Notes: generated by a model from the letters alone, not told the origin. A stretch of 64,000 nucleotides of DNA from Lysinibacillus sp. FSL W8-0992 (GCF_038008685.1 NZ_JBBOZQ010000001.1:3720001-3784000); one strand, 5' to 3'. Counted from the first letter of the stretch, positions 54,199 through 63,157 are shown. Made by a program: numbers and translations.

Positions 54199-57100
54199 TT
54201 AAATTAAATTTACTAACTCTAGTGAACGTTTTAATATTTTCGCCATTTGTGCACGTGTTAAATTACTTTGTGGGTTTAAATAGCCATTAGACCCTGTCAT
54301 AATGTCTAATGCTTGTAATTCGGATACTGCTTGCTTCGCGTAGTCAAATACTTTATTAGCATCTTTGTACGTTAAAGCATTTTTATCAACTGTTACTTTA
54401 TAGCCTTTGTATTCAAGCATACGCAATATAATTGCTGCTGCTTGCTGACGTGTAATATTTGCATTTGGGTTAAATGTTGTGGCATTGACACCTTTTACAA
54501 TACCAATCTCTGCAAGTGCCTGTACCTCTTTTTCATACCATTTGCCTTTCACATCCGTAAACGCAGTTGCTTTATTGGATGAAATATTTAAAGCACGAGC
54601 TATCATCACTGCAAATTGCGCACGCGTGATGTTTCTATTTGGACTATATGTTGTGGCTGATGTACCTGTTGTAATGCCAGCTGCATATAAAGCTAAAATT
54701 TCATCCTTACTGAATACATTGTCGATATCTGTAAATGGATTTTCAACAATAGCATCATTTACAATATTTGTATCTTCTTCTACGATCGTTGCTTCTCCCT
54801 CTAAAGCTGGGACATTAAACGTAAAGAATAATGTGTACGCCCCATAGCCTAAGCTTCCTGAATCGACAAATATTTTCGTTACGCCATTTTGATCTTGCAC
54901 TAATGGTAAACGAACTACGCGTACTTGATCCAATTTTTCACCTGTAGAACTAATTATCTCGATATCTTGTTGCTTACCTTCTGCATCAATATAAGCAAGT
55001 GTTTCGAAACCATACGCCTTACCGATTAGTGTCATTTCGATATAACGTTTATCATCAATTGTCACTAATTCAGCTTTCGTGAAGTATGGTGCTAGGTAGT
55101 TCGTAATAAAATCAGGTATTTTACCATTTGGATCAGCTTCCATTTTATATGTGATTGGCTGGCGAGTAATCTTTTCATTTGTTATTGTCTTCGTTGCAGT
55201 TACATTTGAGGTAATTGTCTTATTAGCAGTTACCGCTTCAAATACAAGGTTATCAAGTGTCTCCATTTCAAATGAAAGTGTAGCCGTTTTTTCATTTGCT
55301 ATAGGGACTAATGATGCTGCTTTATTTGACCATTTTGCAATTTCTTTACCATTCTGTTTCACAATAAATTGTTGCAAATTGTTACCTGTATTCAATGTAA
55401 GCGTCACTTTATATTTGTTATCTTCAAATACAGTGTTTGCTTTTTGTAAGAATGCTATTAGTTCTTTTGCATTCTGTTGAATCTCAAATTTCACTGCGCC
55501 CTCTTGAATAAAGTTACCTACCGTTTGGTCTAGCTTTGTTTCATCTTTAGGTAAATCTTTTTTCATCTGAGGAATTGGAATAATTGGGCCACTTGTAATT
55601 GGGAAGGTTGTACTATCACTTATTTTCGAAAGTGAAGATTCATGAAATTCTAAATAGATATGATAGTCATGATGATAGTTCAAATCCTCAATATCTACTT
55701 TTACCCATGCATTATAACGCCCAGATATGCTTGGTAATGCAAATTGAACTATTCGGATATCATTTGTATCAGTAATTGTAGTAGGTGTTACGCCATTCAC
55801 TGTAAAGTCAGTAATCCACGAACTATTTTTTAATGTTAATTGAACTTGGTATGAAGAACCATTTCTCACGACATACGCTGGTTTAATAACATACTGGTCC
55901 ATCATTGAAGTACCCGAACCTGATCCCTTTATGAATGTATAGTCCACTGTATACAGCCCATTAGTTGATTGCATTGCACCACCACTAGGGAATGCTCCGG
56001 CATTCGGAACATTTGCATTATCATTAACTTTTGGAAGTGATGCTTCATCAATCTTAGTAGCTATTACGTTTGCTGTGATCGTTTTATTATTCGTTACTGC
56101 TTCAAAAACAAGGTTCTCTAATGTGTCTATTTCAAATGAAAGTGTAGAAGATTTTGTATTTGCAAAAAATACTAATGAAGCTACTTTTGGATTGGACCAT
56201 TTTGCAATTTCTTTACCATTTTGTTTCACAACAAATTCTCGCAAGTTTTTTCCAGTATTTAAAGCAAGTGTCACTTTATATTTGTTATCTTGAAATACGG
56301 TACTTGCTTTTTCTATAAATGTTGTGATCTCTTTTGCATTTTGTGGAATTTCAAATCGAACTTGTCCTTCTTGAGTAAAGTTCTCTGTATCCCCTTCTAT
56401 CGTAGTTGTCCCATTACTTGTTGTTTGTTCAGAGTTTCCAGTGCTAGAGTTGGAATTGCCATCGGTATTTGAATTATTATTGTTCTCCCCAGAACCTGAT
56501 TCACTGCCTTTGGTATTTCCTTCTGAACAACCCTTCGTTTGTTCTGCTTGTTGAGACTGTTCTTTTACCTCAGTTTGATCTGTTTGCTGAGATTGTTCTT
56601 TTTCCTCAGTTTGTCCTGTTTGCTGAGATTGTTCTTTTTGCTCAGGTTGTTTTGTTTGCTGAGACTGTTCTTTTTGCTCAGTTTGGCCATTTTGCTGAGA
56701 CTGTTCTTTTTGCTCAGTTTGTTTTGTTTGTTGAGACTGTTCTTTTTGCTCAGTTTGTTTTGTTTGTTGAGATTGTTCTTTTTGCTCAGTTTGTTTTGTT
56801 TGCTGAGACTGTTCTTTTTGCTCAGTTTGTTTTGTTTGCTGAGACTGTTCTTTTTGCTCAGTTTGTTTTGTTTGCTGAGATTGTTCTTTTTGCTCAGTTT
56901 GTTTTGTTTGCTGAGACTGTTCTTTTTGCTCAGTTTGGTCTGTTTGCTGAGATTGTTCTTTTTGCTCAGTTTGTCCTGTTTGCTGAGATTGTTCTTTTTG
57001 CTCAGGTTGTTTTGTTTGCTGAGACTGTTCTTTTTGCTCAGTTTGGCCATTTTGCTGAGACTGTTCTTTTTGCTCAGTTTGTTTTGTTTGTTGAGACTGT

Positions 57101-58167
57101 TCTTTTTGCTCAGTTTGTTTTGTTTGTTGAGATTGTTCTTTTTGCTCAGTTTGTTTTGTTTGCTGAGACTGTTCTTTTTGCTCAGTTTGTTTTGTTTGCT
57201 GAGACTGTTCTTTTTGCTCAGTTTGTTTTGTTTGCTGAGATTGTTCTTTTTGCTCAGTTTGTTTTGTTTGCTGAGACTGTTCTTTTTGCTCAGTTTGTTT
57301 TGTTTGTTGAGACTGTTCTTTTTGCTCAGGTTGTTTTGTTTCCTGAGATTGGTCTTTTTGCTCAGTTTGTTTTGTTTGCTGAGATTGTTCTTTTTGCTCA
57401 GTTTGGCCTGTTTGCTGAGATTGTTCTTTTTGTTCAGTTTGGCCTGTTTGTTGAGTTTGTTCTTTTACTTCAGTTTGTTCTTTTACTTCAGTTTGTTCTG
57501 TTTGCTCAGATTGTTCTTTTTGTTTAGGTTGTTTTGTTTGCTGAGTTTGTTCTTTTTGCCCAGTTTGGCCTGTTTGCTGAGACTGTTCTTTTACCTCAGT
57601 TTGTTTTGTTTGCTGTGATTGTTCTTTTACCTCAGTTTGTGGTGTTTCTTCACGAACCCGTTTGCTCTCCGTAACATTTGAAAGGGCTAGGTAAACAGTA
57701 TACTTATTGTCGTAAAGGAAAGGTATAGGTTTTTCCCATTTAACGTATATATCAACCCATGCTCGGATGGGGTTATTATATTGGTCGATTGCGAATGTAT
57801 ATACTTCATTGCTATCTTTGTCTTTTTGTCTTTTAATAGCTTCCTTTAATTCCCCACCTGATTCAACTTTAAAACCCCTATACCAAGTTGAAAACCTTCC
57901 CGGTACCGTAATATCAACTGTATACTGACCATTTTGTTTTTTAATAGCAGCTTCTGTTTTTACATAGCCACTCTTAACCATAACTGAAGTTTCTCCCGTT
58001 ACGCAACCAGTTTTTGGATCAGCTTTTAAAACATTTAAACTGGCTGAGTAGTCAATTGTGCGACTAGCGTCGGTATTCTCTTCCGCCTTTACTTCCATGC
58101 CAAGGTAAGGTAATACTGCACCAAAAATGAGCAATACCATTGCTACATATTGTATAAATTTCTTCAT
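54199..58167 (-). CDS. SLH-anchored multi-NEAT surface protein 2 with long Gln/Thr repeat
   Basis: Start at ATG 58167 after AGGAGGG. The 1322-residue paralogue of the protein at 37322-40486 has the same signal peptide and first NEAT unit (about 35-165; ligand motif YDNKY kept, but the SMM lip helix is changed). It then has a repeat of about 31 units of 12 residues (about 180-555, KEQSQQTKQTEQ type), four NEAT-like units (the second keeps TSMMDQY and NYHHDY), and three SLH domains. Compared with paralogue 1, the second and third units are replaced by the repeat plus an extra copy of the fifth unit. It should stand further from the wall. Confidence 0.9.
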   Translation of the reverse strand: MKKFIQYVAMVLLIFGAVLPYLGMEVKAEENTDASRTIDYSASLNVLKADPKTGCVTGETSVMVKSGYVKTEAAIKKQNGQYTVDITVPGRFSTWYRGFKVESGGELKEAIKRQKDKDSNEVYTFAIDQYNNPIRAWVDIYVKWEKPIPFLYDNKYTVYLALSNVTESKRVREETPQTEVKEQSQQTKQTEVKEQSQQTGQTGQKEQTQQTKQPKQKEQSEQTEQTEVKEQTEVKEQTQQTGQTEQKEQSQQTGQTEQKEQSQQTKQTEQKDQSQETKQPEQKEQSQQTKQTEQKEQSQQTKQTEQKEQSQQTKQTEQKEQSQQTKQTEQKEQSQQTKQTEQKEQSQQTKQTEQKEQSQQTKQTEQKEQSQQNGQTEQKEQSQQTKQPEQKEQSQQTGQTEQKEQSQQTDQTEQKEQSQQTKQTEQKEQSQQTKQTEQKEQSQQTKQTEQKEQSQQTKQTEQKEQSQQTKQTEQKEQSQQTKQTEQKEQSQQNGQTEQKEQSQQTKQPEQKEQSQQTGQTEEKEQSQQTDQTEVKEQSQQAEQTKGCSEGNTKGSESGSGENNNNSNTDGNSNSSTGNSEQTTSNGTTTIEGDTENFTQEGQVRFEIPQNAKEITTFIEKASTVFQDNKYKVTLALNTGKNLREFVVKQNGKEIAKWSNPKVASLVFFANTKSSTLSFEIDTLENLVFEAVTNNKTITANVIATKIDEASLPKVNDNANVPNAGAFPSGGAMQSTNGLYTVDYTFIKGSGSGTSMMDQYVIKPAYVVRNGSSYQVQLTLKNSSWITDFTVNGVTPTTITDTNDIRIVQFALPSISGRYNAWVKVDIEDLNYHHDYHIYLEFHESSLSKISDSTTFPITSGPIIPIPQMKKDLPKDETKLDQTVGNFIQEGAVKFEIQQNAKELIAFLQKANTVFEDNKYKVTLTLNTGNNLQQFIVKQNGKEIAKWSNKAASLVPIANEKTATLSFEMETLDNLVFEAVTANKTITSNVTATKTITNEKITRQPITYKMEADPNGKIPDFITNYLAPYFTKAELVTIDDKRYIEMTLIGKAYGFETLAYIDAEGKQQDIEIISSTGEKLDQVRVVRLPLVQDQNGVTKIFVDSGSLGYGAYTLFFTFNVPALEGEATIVEEDTNIVNDAIVENPFTDIDNVFSKDEILALYAAGITTGTSATTYSPNRNITRAQFAVMIARALNISSNKATAFTDVKGKWYEKEVQALAEIGIVKGVNATTFNPNANITRQQAAAIILRMLEYKGYKVTVDKNALTYKDANKVFDYAKQAVSELQALDIMTGSNGYLNPQSNLTRAQMAKILKRSLELVNLI
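56530..57640 (-). repeat. 36-bp coding tandem repeat with 360-bp higher-order duplication
   Basis: About 31 units of 36 bases encode KEQSQQTKQTEQ and variants (TGQ, NGQ, TKQPEQ, TDQ). Bases 56641-56930 are repeated almost exactly at 57001-57290, a shift of 360 bases or ten units, so blocks of ten units duplicated recently. One unit is only half length. Confidence 0.92.
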
Positions 58168-58376
58168 ACCTACTCTGCCCTCCTGAATATTAAAATTATT
58201 TTCAATCACTAGGAATCCAGAATTTTTGATTAGTTAGACCTATCTTGAGCGTTTCTACCTCCTTTTAAAGCTTTTACTAGTACTACCCCTAAATGATTAC
58301 CATTCTCAATTAAGAATAAAAGAAAACATCTATGGTTAATTTCATAAATGTTTAAAAGTATACAACTTCCTCTAAT

Positions 58377-58391
58377 TGATAATGATTCTCA
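58377..58391. promoter_or_regulatory. Fur box before SLH-NEAT 2
   Basis: TGATAATGATTCTCA, 13/14 match to the 7-1-7 consensus. Confidence 0.8.
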
Positions 58392-58556
58392 TTATAATTT
58401 TATTATATATTTCTCATTATTGTTGTCAAGAAAGTTAAAATATTTGGTTAGATATATTTTTGTGTCATAAATCGTCACTCAAATGTAATTAAAAAATCCA
58501 TAAATCATGTAACTAGTTTAAATTTATTTCTATTATGCCTTCAATCATTACCTTAA

Positions 58557-58700
58557 ATCTTTAGTAGAATTATGTAGGTACTAATACTTTCATGCATTCG
58601 AATAATCACTGTTACTCCATATATTTATTCCATTTTTTCTGTAGGTGAGCCTTCGTAAACTATTTTACATTTTCCATTAATCTTTAAGATTGTAGTGCTG
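58557..58700 (-). pseudogene. Decayed 3' end of a FecE-type ATPase gene
   Basis: The plus-strand text (ATCTTTAGTAG...TTTCATGCATTCGAATAATCACTG...GTAGGTGAGCCTTC) aligns base by base with 40857-41000, the 3' end of ATPase 2, with many substitutions and small gaps. The rest of the gene is gone. It lies at the same relative place, upstream of an SLH-NEAT gene. Confidence 0.8.
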
Positions 58701-58785
58701 TATTAAAGAATAAAAGCGCAATAACGTACTATATGTATTTTAGTATATATGATTATATGAGGATATCTTGAAAGGAGTGGTCCTC

Positions 58786-59361
58786 TTGAACATTACATCT
58801 TTTGTCTTTTACTGTTTCATTGTTACATTTACACCAGGGCCAACTAATATTGTTATATTATCTACTGTGCATAATTCTGGGACAAAAAAAGCAATGGAAT
58901 ATACTTATGGAGCAACGATTGCATTCGGTTTCTTACTTGCTATTTCTGCAATGTTAAATACGATATTGGCAACGATTATTCCAAAAATTTTAATTGTTAT
59001 GCAGATCATTGGAAGCTTTTATATGTTGTATCTTGCTTATCAAGTTTATAAAATGGATTCATCAAAAACTAATGTAAACAAAACGGGTACCTTTATGTCA
59101 GGGTTCCTTACGCAGTTTTTAAATCCTAAAGTAGTGCTATTTACAATGACTGTCATTCCTACCTATATTATGCCCTATTATGTTTCAATACCTGCTGTTA
59201 CAGTAGGTGTTCTCACTGTAACTGTTATTGGATTTTTAGCATTTATTACATGGGTACTTTTCGGTACAATCTTTAAGGAGTTTTTACAGAAGCATAAGAA
59301 AATAGTGAATTTATTGATGGCATTATTTTTACTTTATGCTGCAATCATGATATGGATATAG
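58786..59361 (+). CDS. LysE/RhtB-family amino-acid exporter
   Basis: Start at TTG 58786, 8 bases after AAAGGAG. The 191-residue protein has six membrane segments, the FTPGPTNIVIL motif at the start and FLTQFLNPKVVLF near residue 110, as in the LysE/RhtB superfamily. It probably exports an amino acid or related small molecule. The AraC regulator follows 25 bases later, so they are likely one operon. Confidence 0.9.
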   Translation: MNITSFVFYCFIVTFTPGPTNIVILSTVHNSGTKKAMEYTYGATIAFGFLLAISAMLNTILATIIPKILIVMQIIGSFYMLYLAYQVYKMDSSKTNVNKTGTFMSGFLTQFLNPKVVLFTMTVIPTYIMPYYVSIPAVTVGVLTVTVIGFLAFITWVLFGTIFKEFLQKHKKIVNLLMALFLLYAAIMIWI

Positions 59362-59386
59362 CTAAGCTATTTGAGAGGTGAATTAC

Positions 59387-60163
59387 ATGGATAAATTTAT
59401 CTATAAAAAATCGGCAGGTATTACCGCTTTATCAGCAAGTATGACTGACTTTTCATATAAAAAGCACTCTCACAAAGAGTATGCAATCGGTGTTACATTA
59501 CGTGGTATTCAACACTATAACTTAGAGGGCAGTTTACAATTGTCCTATCAAAACGGCATTATGATTTTTAATCCTGAACAGGTTCATGATGGAATGGCAC
59601 ATGACAAAACAGGTCTTGATTATATAATGCTATATATTGAGCCGGAATTGCTTTTAGAGGTTATTGAGAAAAAAGATTTCGTTCGTTTTTCAAACCCTAT
59701 TGTTTATGATTATAGACTTCAATATAGAATAGTAAGTCTTGCTAATGCAATATTAAACGATAAAGATGAAGCATTATGTAGTGAATTACTATTATCTCTC
59801 ACAGATAACCTTGTTGAGACTGATTTTTCTACAGAATGGAAGAAAGATGACACTCTAATAAATAAAGCAAAGGATATGCTTCATACCGACTCAGAAAAAA
59901 TACCTAAACTTGATGAAATTTGTAGAGAACTTGAATTATCGAAATTTAAGTTTATTCGATCTTTCAAGGCTCACACTGGCATTTCACCATACCAATATTT
60001 TCTTAACTGTAAGATAGAACGTGCAAAGCAGCTAATAGAAAAAAATAGAGATATTTATTCAGTTGTCGCTGAATGTGGTTTTGTTGATTTAACCCATCTA
60101 AATAAACATTTTAAAGGTGTTTATGGAACGACAGCGTTTGAGTATTTTTCATATGTAAATTGA
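59387..60163 (+). CDS. AraC-family transcriptional regulator
   Basis: ATG 59387 lies 8 bases after GAGAGG. The 258-residue protein has an N-terminal cupin-like sensor (SHKEYAIGVTLRGIQHYNL, FNPEQVHDG) and two C-terminal helix-turn-helix motifs (LDEICRELELSKFKFIRSFK and YSVVAECGFVDLTHLNKHFK). It probably controls the LysE gene before it in response to the exported compound. Confidence 0.9.
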   Translation: MDKFIYKKSAGITALSASMTDFSYKKHSHKEYAIGVTLRGIQHYNLEGSLQLSYQNGIMIFNPEQVHDGMAHDKTGLDYIMLYIEPELLLEVIEKKDFVRFSNPIVYDYRLQYRIVSLANAILNDKDEALCSELLLSLTDNLVETDFSTEWKKDDTLINKAKDMLHTDSEKIPKLDEICRELELSKFKFIRSFKAHTGISPYQYFLNCKIERAKQLIEKNRDIYSVVAECGFVDLTHLNKHFKGVYGTTAFEYFSYVN

Positions 60164-60268
60164 ACGTATTATCTTTCCTATTAAGTATTTCGGATATCTC
60201 CGGTTTTAATTACTCGATGCATTAGGTGGGAGATAATTTTCATCATAAAAAAGAAAGGTGTTGAGTTC

Positions 60269-60676
60269 ATGGAATTTAATACAAAAATTAAAATTGTTTT
60301 AAAAGATGACCTTGAAATGTGGCAAAAATTGAACGTAACAACATTCCTAATGAGTGGAATTGCGGGAACTCAAAACATTATTGGACAACCCTATTTAGAT
60401 AAGGATAATGCTCAATATTTACCTATGTCACAGCAACCAGTTATGATCCATTCATCTAGTGGTGAACGTTTGAATGAGCTTTTACAAAAGGCTCTAACAA
60501 AAGATGTCGTTATTACAATTTACACTGAAGAATTGTTTAATACATATAATGACGAGGATAATCGTGCAATGGTCGCACAATTCAAGACGAATGAACTAAA
60601 TCTTGTTGGAGTCGGAATACGAGGCAAGAAAAATCATGTAGATAAATTACTAAAAGGCTATGATTTGCATAAATAA
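60269..60676 (+). CDS. DUF2000 family protein
   Basis: This 135-residue protein (KIVLKDDLEMWQKLNVTTFLMSG...NIIGQPYLDKDN) fits DUF2000, a family with a peptidyl-tRNA-hydrolase-like fold and no established function. It follows AraC by 105 bases on the same strand. DUF2000 genes are often placed beside LysE and AraC genes, which suggests a joint role with the exporter. Confidence 0.8.
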   Translation: MEFNTKIKIVLKDDLEMWQKLNVTTFLMSGIAGTQNIIGQPYLDKDNAQYLPMSQQPVMIHSSSGERLNELLQKALTKDVVITIYTEELFNTYNDEDNRAMVAQFKTNELNLVGVGIRGKKNHVDKLLKGYDLHK

Positions 60677-60748
60677 AAGAAACTAGGTCTCAGTGACTCG
60701 GAAGATAAAGTTTTTAATTTCGATATGATTAGAGGCGCATGATGAAAT

Positions 60749-60788
60749 AAAACGGTAGCCAATGCATTTTTCCACTGGCAACCGTTTA
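60749..60788 (-). terminator. Cassette terminator, copy 3
   Basis: AACGGTTGCCAGTGG...CATTGGCTACCGTTTT on the minus strand. Confidence 0.82.
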
Positions 60789-60800
60789 TATTTTAATTAG

Positions 60801-60968
60801 CTATTTTCTATTTAAATATATAGCAACTATTAAAACAATCGTTGATAAGAAGTTTAAAAGCGGAATCTACTCATTCTGTTTCTTCCAAATACTTAAAAAT
60901 TCAAAATATAAGGTCAATGCAATTATAGGAAAGAAAAAATATAAAAAGATTATGTTTTTTGATTTATT
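60801..60968 (-). pseudogene. Remnant of the 57-residue membrane protein gene, copy 3
   Basis: Translation KSKNIIFLYFFFPIIALTLY...LSIWKKQNE, a TAG, then IPLLNFLSTIVLIV...YLNRK-stop is collinear with the intact protein at 50248-50421. The start codon is lost and one in-frame stop interrupts it. Confidence 0.8.
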
Positions 60969-61009
60969 ATAACACCTAGAACAATAGAACCTAGAGTCAT
61001 TTAAGGTAT

Positions 61010-61240
61010 TTACGGTATAGTTACCCATACTTTGTATCTACTTTCCCAGATTTCTGTATGAACTCTAAACTCTTTTATTTCTGCCAATCTAAATGCTAAA
61101 GAATATGCTATTTTATAATCTGGTGTATCATATCCATTATAAATTCTCCCATAAATCTCATTTGCTATTGAATCAGCCCACGTATCAGCCTCGTACATCG
61201 TATCAAAAATAACTTCTTCAACATTCCACTTAATTGTCAT
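61010..61240 (-). CDS. Small cytoplasmic protein of unknown function (76 residues)
   Basis: Start placed at ATG 61240 after AAGGGTGG; GTG 61249 is an alternative. The product (MTIKWNVEEVIFDTMYEADTW...) is soluble and rich in aromatic residues, with no known motif. It follows the exported protein gene at 61265 by 24 bases, so it is cotranscribed and might act on or protect against it. No family recognised. Confidence 0.65.
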   Translation of the reverse strand: MTIKWNVEEVIFDTMYEADTWADSIANEIYGRIYNGYDTPDYKIAYSLAFRLAEIKEFRVHTEIWESRYKVWVTIP

Positions 61241-61264
61241 TTTCCCCACCCTTATCTTAAAGAT

Positions 61265-61729
61265 TTAGTCCAGTGTACACGAAATCACAAGTTTATCGGA
61301 AGCTTTTGTGTTCATTGAGACAATTCCAAATTCTAATAGAATCCTATCACCTTTTTTAAGAATTCCACCACCTGGTTGACCTATAAACTGATAGTTTTTT
61401 AAATGGCCATGAAAATTATAGTCTGGAGCTTGAATATGTGTTTTATATGGAGGATTTATAGCGTAGAAATTAACCCTTGATCTATTTAAGGTTACTCTTA
61501 CCTTTGGACCATATTTTATTCTAGCTTCTTCATTTATGACTAATCCCCATGCTATAGAGCGCTCATTAGTATTGGGATATTTAGTTGTTTGAACTGTTGC
61601 ATATGTATCTCCTTTGTTTCCGTAATAATACTTTGTGCAACTTTCGTCTGCTGAAATTAGTGAAGCGAAGCAGAAAAACAAAAGAAAAGATAACAATAAT
61701 GTATAGTTAATTACTCTCTTACTAATCAT
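61265..61729 (-). CDS. Small exported protein of unknown function (154 residues)
   Basis: ATG 61729 follows AAAGGAGG by 8 bases. A signal peptide (about 1-27, ...LLSFLLFFCFASLISA) precedes a beta-rich mature protein with two cysteines (ESCTKYYYG near its start and VISCTLD at the end) that could pair, and a GQPGGGILKKGD turn. No family is recognised. It is the first gene of a unit that continues with the 76-residue protein and then a decayed cassette copy. Confidence 0.75.
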   Translation of the reverse strand: MISKRVINYTLLLSFLLFFCFASLISADESCTKYYYGNKGDTYATVQTTKYPNTNERSIAWGLVINEEARIKYGPKVRVTLNRSRVNFYAINPPYKTHIQAPDYNFHGHLKNYQFIGQPGGGILKKGDRILLEFGIVSMNTKASDKLVISCTLD

Positions 61730-62407
61730 TATATATACCTCCTTTTTTCCACAAAAATTTATGATTTTTTTCTTGCCTTCTGAAGAAAAATACTGTGAAT
61801 TTTCAAATGCTTCAGTTATTAAAATGCAGGCTGTACAATAAAAGACTGAATAAATTTCTCACTCATTTACCTCATAGTTGATTTCATATATTAATTCACA
61901 TGAGCACACATCCTTTCAAATAAAAATAAATTATTTTATAAAAGGTAGTATAAAATGATATAACCAAAGAGAAAAGCATGAATTTTTTTAATACTTTGTG
62001 AACAAGTGGTGTTCCACCTATTTATTGATTTCTTACTAATGATTTGATTTTCTTTCTAATAGGGCACTTTCCATTGTTGCGGCATTAAAGAAAACAATAA
62101 TCTTTCTTAACTTTGAAAGAAAATAGCTTTAAAGCGTCCAACTAGTAGCTGTATTGACTACGTAAAAAATATATTAAATTAAAAACGGTCGATAAAAAGG
62201 TATTAGCACAACCTTTTTATCGACTTTTCTTATGCTTCATCTAATTCAGATACAACTTTTTCATCGTCCGTGTTGTGCTCTCCCTGTATGGGGTGTTTGA
62301 ATAGCTGTACATAAAATTGCCTCTCTGCCCTATGTCTAATTCAACGTTTCTACTTTTTTAATTCATTCCTCAGTTAGTCTATTTTAAAGACAATTTTTCT
62401 CTTAGTA
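61730..62407. other. Long intergenic space with two-way terminator
   Basis: AT-rich. A hairpin with arms GTCGATAAAAAGG and CCTTTTTATCGAC and T-runs lies at 62187-62230. To its right, on the minus strand, 36 codons (RHRAERQFYVQLFKHPIQG...ELDEA-stop, 62231-62337) lie between two stops with no start and may be the end of a lost gene. I see nothing in the remainder. Confidence 0.45.
62187..62230. terminator. Two-way hairpin terminator
   Basis: Arms of 13 bases (GTCGATAAAAAGG type) with an AT-rich loop, then TTTTCTT on the plus strand. Confidence 0.7.
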
Positions 62408-62770
62408 TTAATTTAACGGAATTGCTAATACATCTTGATTTGCGTTAGGAATTGGTTGAGGATAGAATTCAACGCTTTCTCCAGTAAATTGATTTATATA
62501 CTTTTCTGCTTCTTTGTATTGTTGTCTTAATCGTTTTTCAAATTCTTGTAGTGTCATATCTTGGACGCTATTTAAAAATTTATCTTTGTTTTTTTCTGGA
62601 ATATACATTCTTACCCCATATTCATTACTTAAGTTTTCTAATATTTTTTTGTAAGGTATGAGTAATAGGTCAGGATCGTTGTCATATGTTGACTCAGCAC
62701 GATAATGAGAAGTTGAACAAAAAACAGAAACCATTAGACAAATCAGTGTTATATTTATTACCTTTTTCAT
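62408..62770 (-). CDS. Small exported protein of unknown function (120 residues)
   Basis: The ATG follows AAGGAGAGG. A signal peptide (about 1-25) precedes a charged, mostly helical mature part (IPYKKILENLSNEYGVRMYIPEK, MTLQEFEKRLRQQYKEAEKY) ending in a Pro/Asn-rich tail. There are no cysteines in the mature part. Similar short exported proteins occur in bacilli, but no function is known to me. Confidence 0.75.
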   Translation of the reverse strand: MKKVINITLICLMVSVFCSTSHYRAESTYDNDPDLLLIPYKKILENLSNEYGVRMYIPEKNKDKFLNSVQDMTLQEFEKRLRQQYKEAEKYINQFTGESVEFYPQPIPNANQDVLAIPLN

Positions 62771-63157
62771 TTCTGTCCTCTCCTTTATGTTCCTCTCTTT
62801 AGTTTTTATGTCAAACTTGAAGCTTATCGCCTTTTATATTTTCACTCGCAGAAACATAGGTGATTAAAATTAAGGAAATGATTAAACATAAAAAAGATAT
62901 AAATCGTAACATTACAATTTTTTCCTTAACATTCCCCCTATATTCAGATTTACCTATATTAAAACATTAATAATGTAGTTTTCAACTTTAATATTTTACT
63001 TAAATTCTTGAAATATTTACGATTTAAAAATGGTAATTAATTCTTTTTTTATCGATTCTGATGCTATTCTACTTCAATCAAAATTTTTCAAATTCATCAC
63101 CAACTTTTTTTCCCTTCATATTCTATAGCATCAGGACGAATTTTGAGGGGGAACTAT
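62771..63157. other. Intergenic space, nothing recognised
   Basis: Very AT-rich, with stops in all frames. It must hold promoters for the genes on both sides; none is distinct enough to place. Confidence 0.4.

Larger units (their letters stand above)
58168..58785. other. Upstream region of SLH-NEAT 2
   Basis: It contains two Fur sites (58294-58308, TGATTACCATTCTCA; and 58377-58391), then the ATPase gene remnant at 58557-58700, and the start region of the LysE gene. The Fur part corresponds to the region before SLH-NEAT 1. Confidence 0.65.
60677..61009. other. Intergenic region with decayed cassette copy 3
   Basis: Holds the cassette terminator (60749-60788) and the remnant at 60801-60968. 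Nothing else was seen. Confidence 0.6.

Noticed and set aside
56469..57618. Two long plus-strand frames (352 and 359 residues) and a 161-residue minus-strand frame inside the repeat
   Set aside because: They arise because the 36-bp repeat has no stops in several frames; they lack ribosome sites and overlap the conserved SLH-NEAT gene.
56530..57640. Regular 36-bp repeats resembling a CRISPR array
   Set aside because: There are no unique spacers; units are contiguous and encode a continuous peptide repeat within a surface protein. No cas genes are present.
62231..62337. Gene fragment RHRAERQFYVQLFKHP...
   Set aside because: Only 36 codons between stops, no start and no recognised family; listed only within the intergenic entry.
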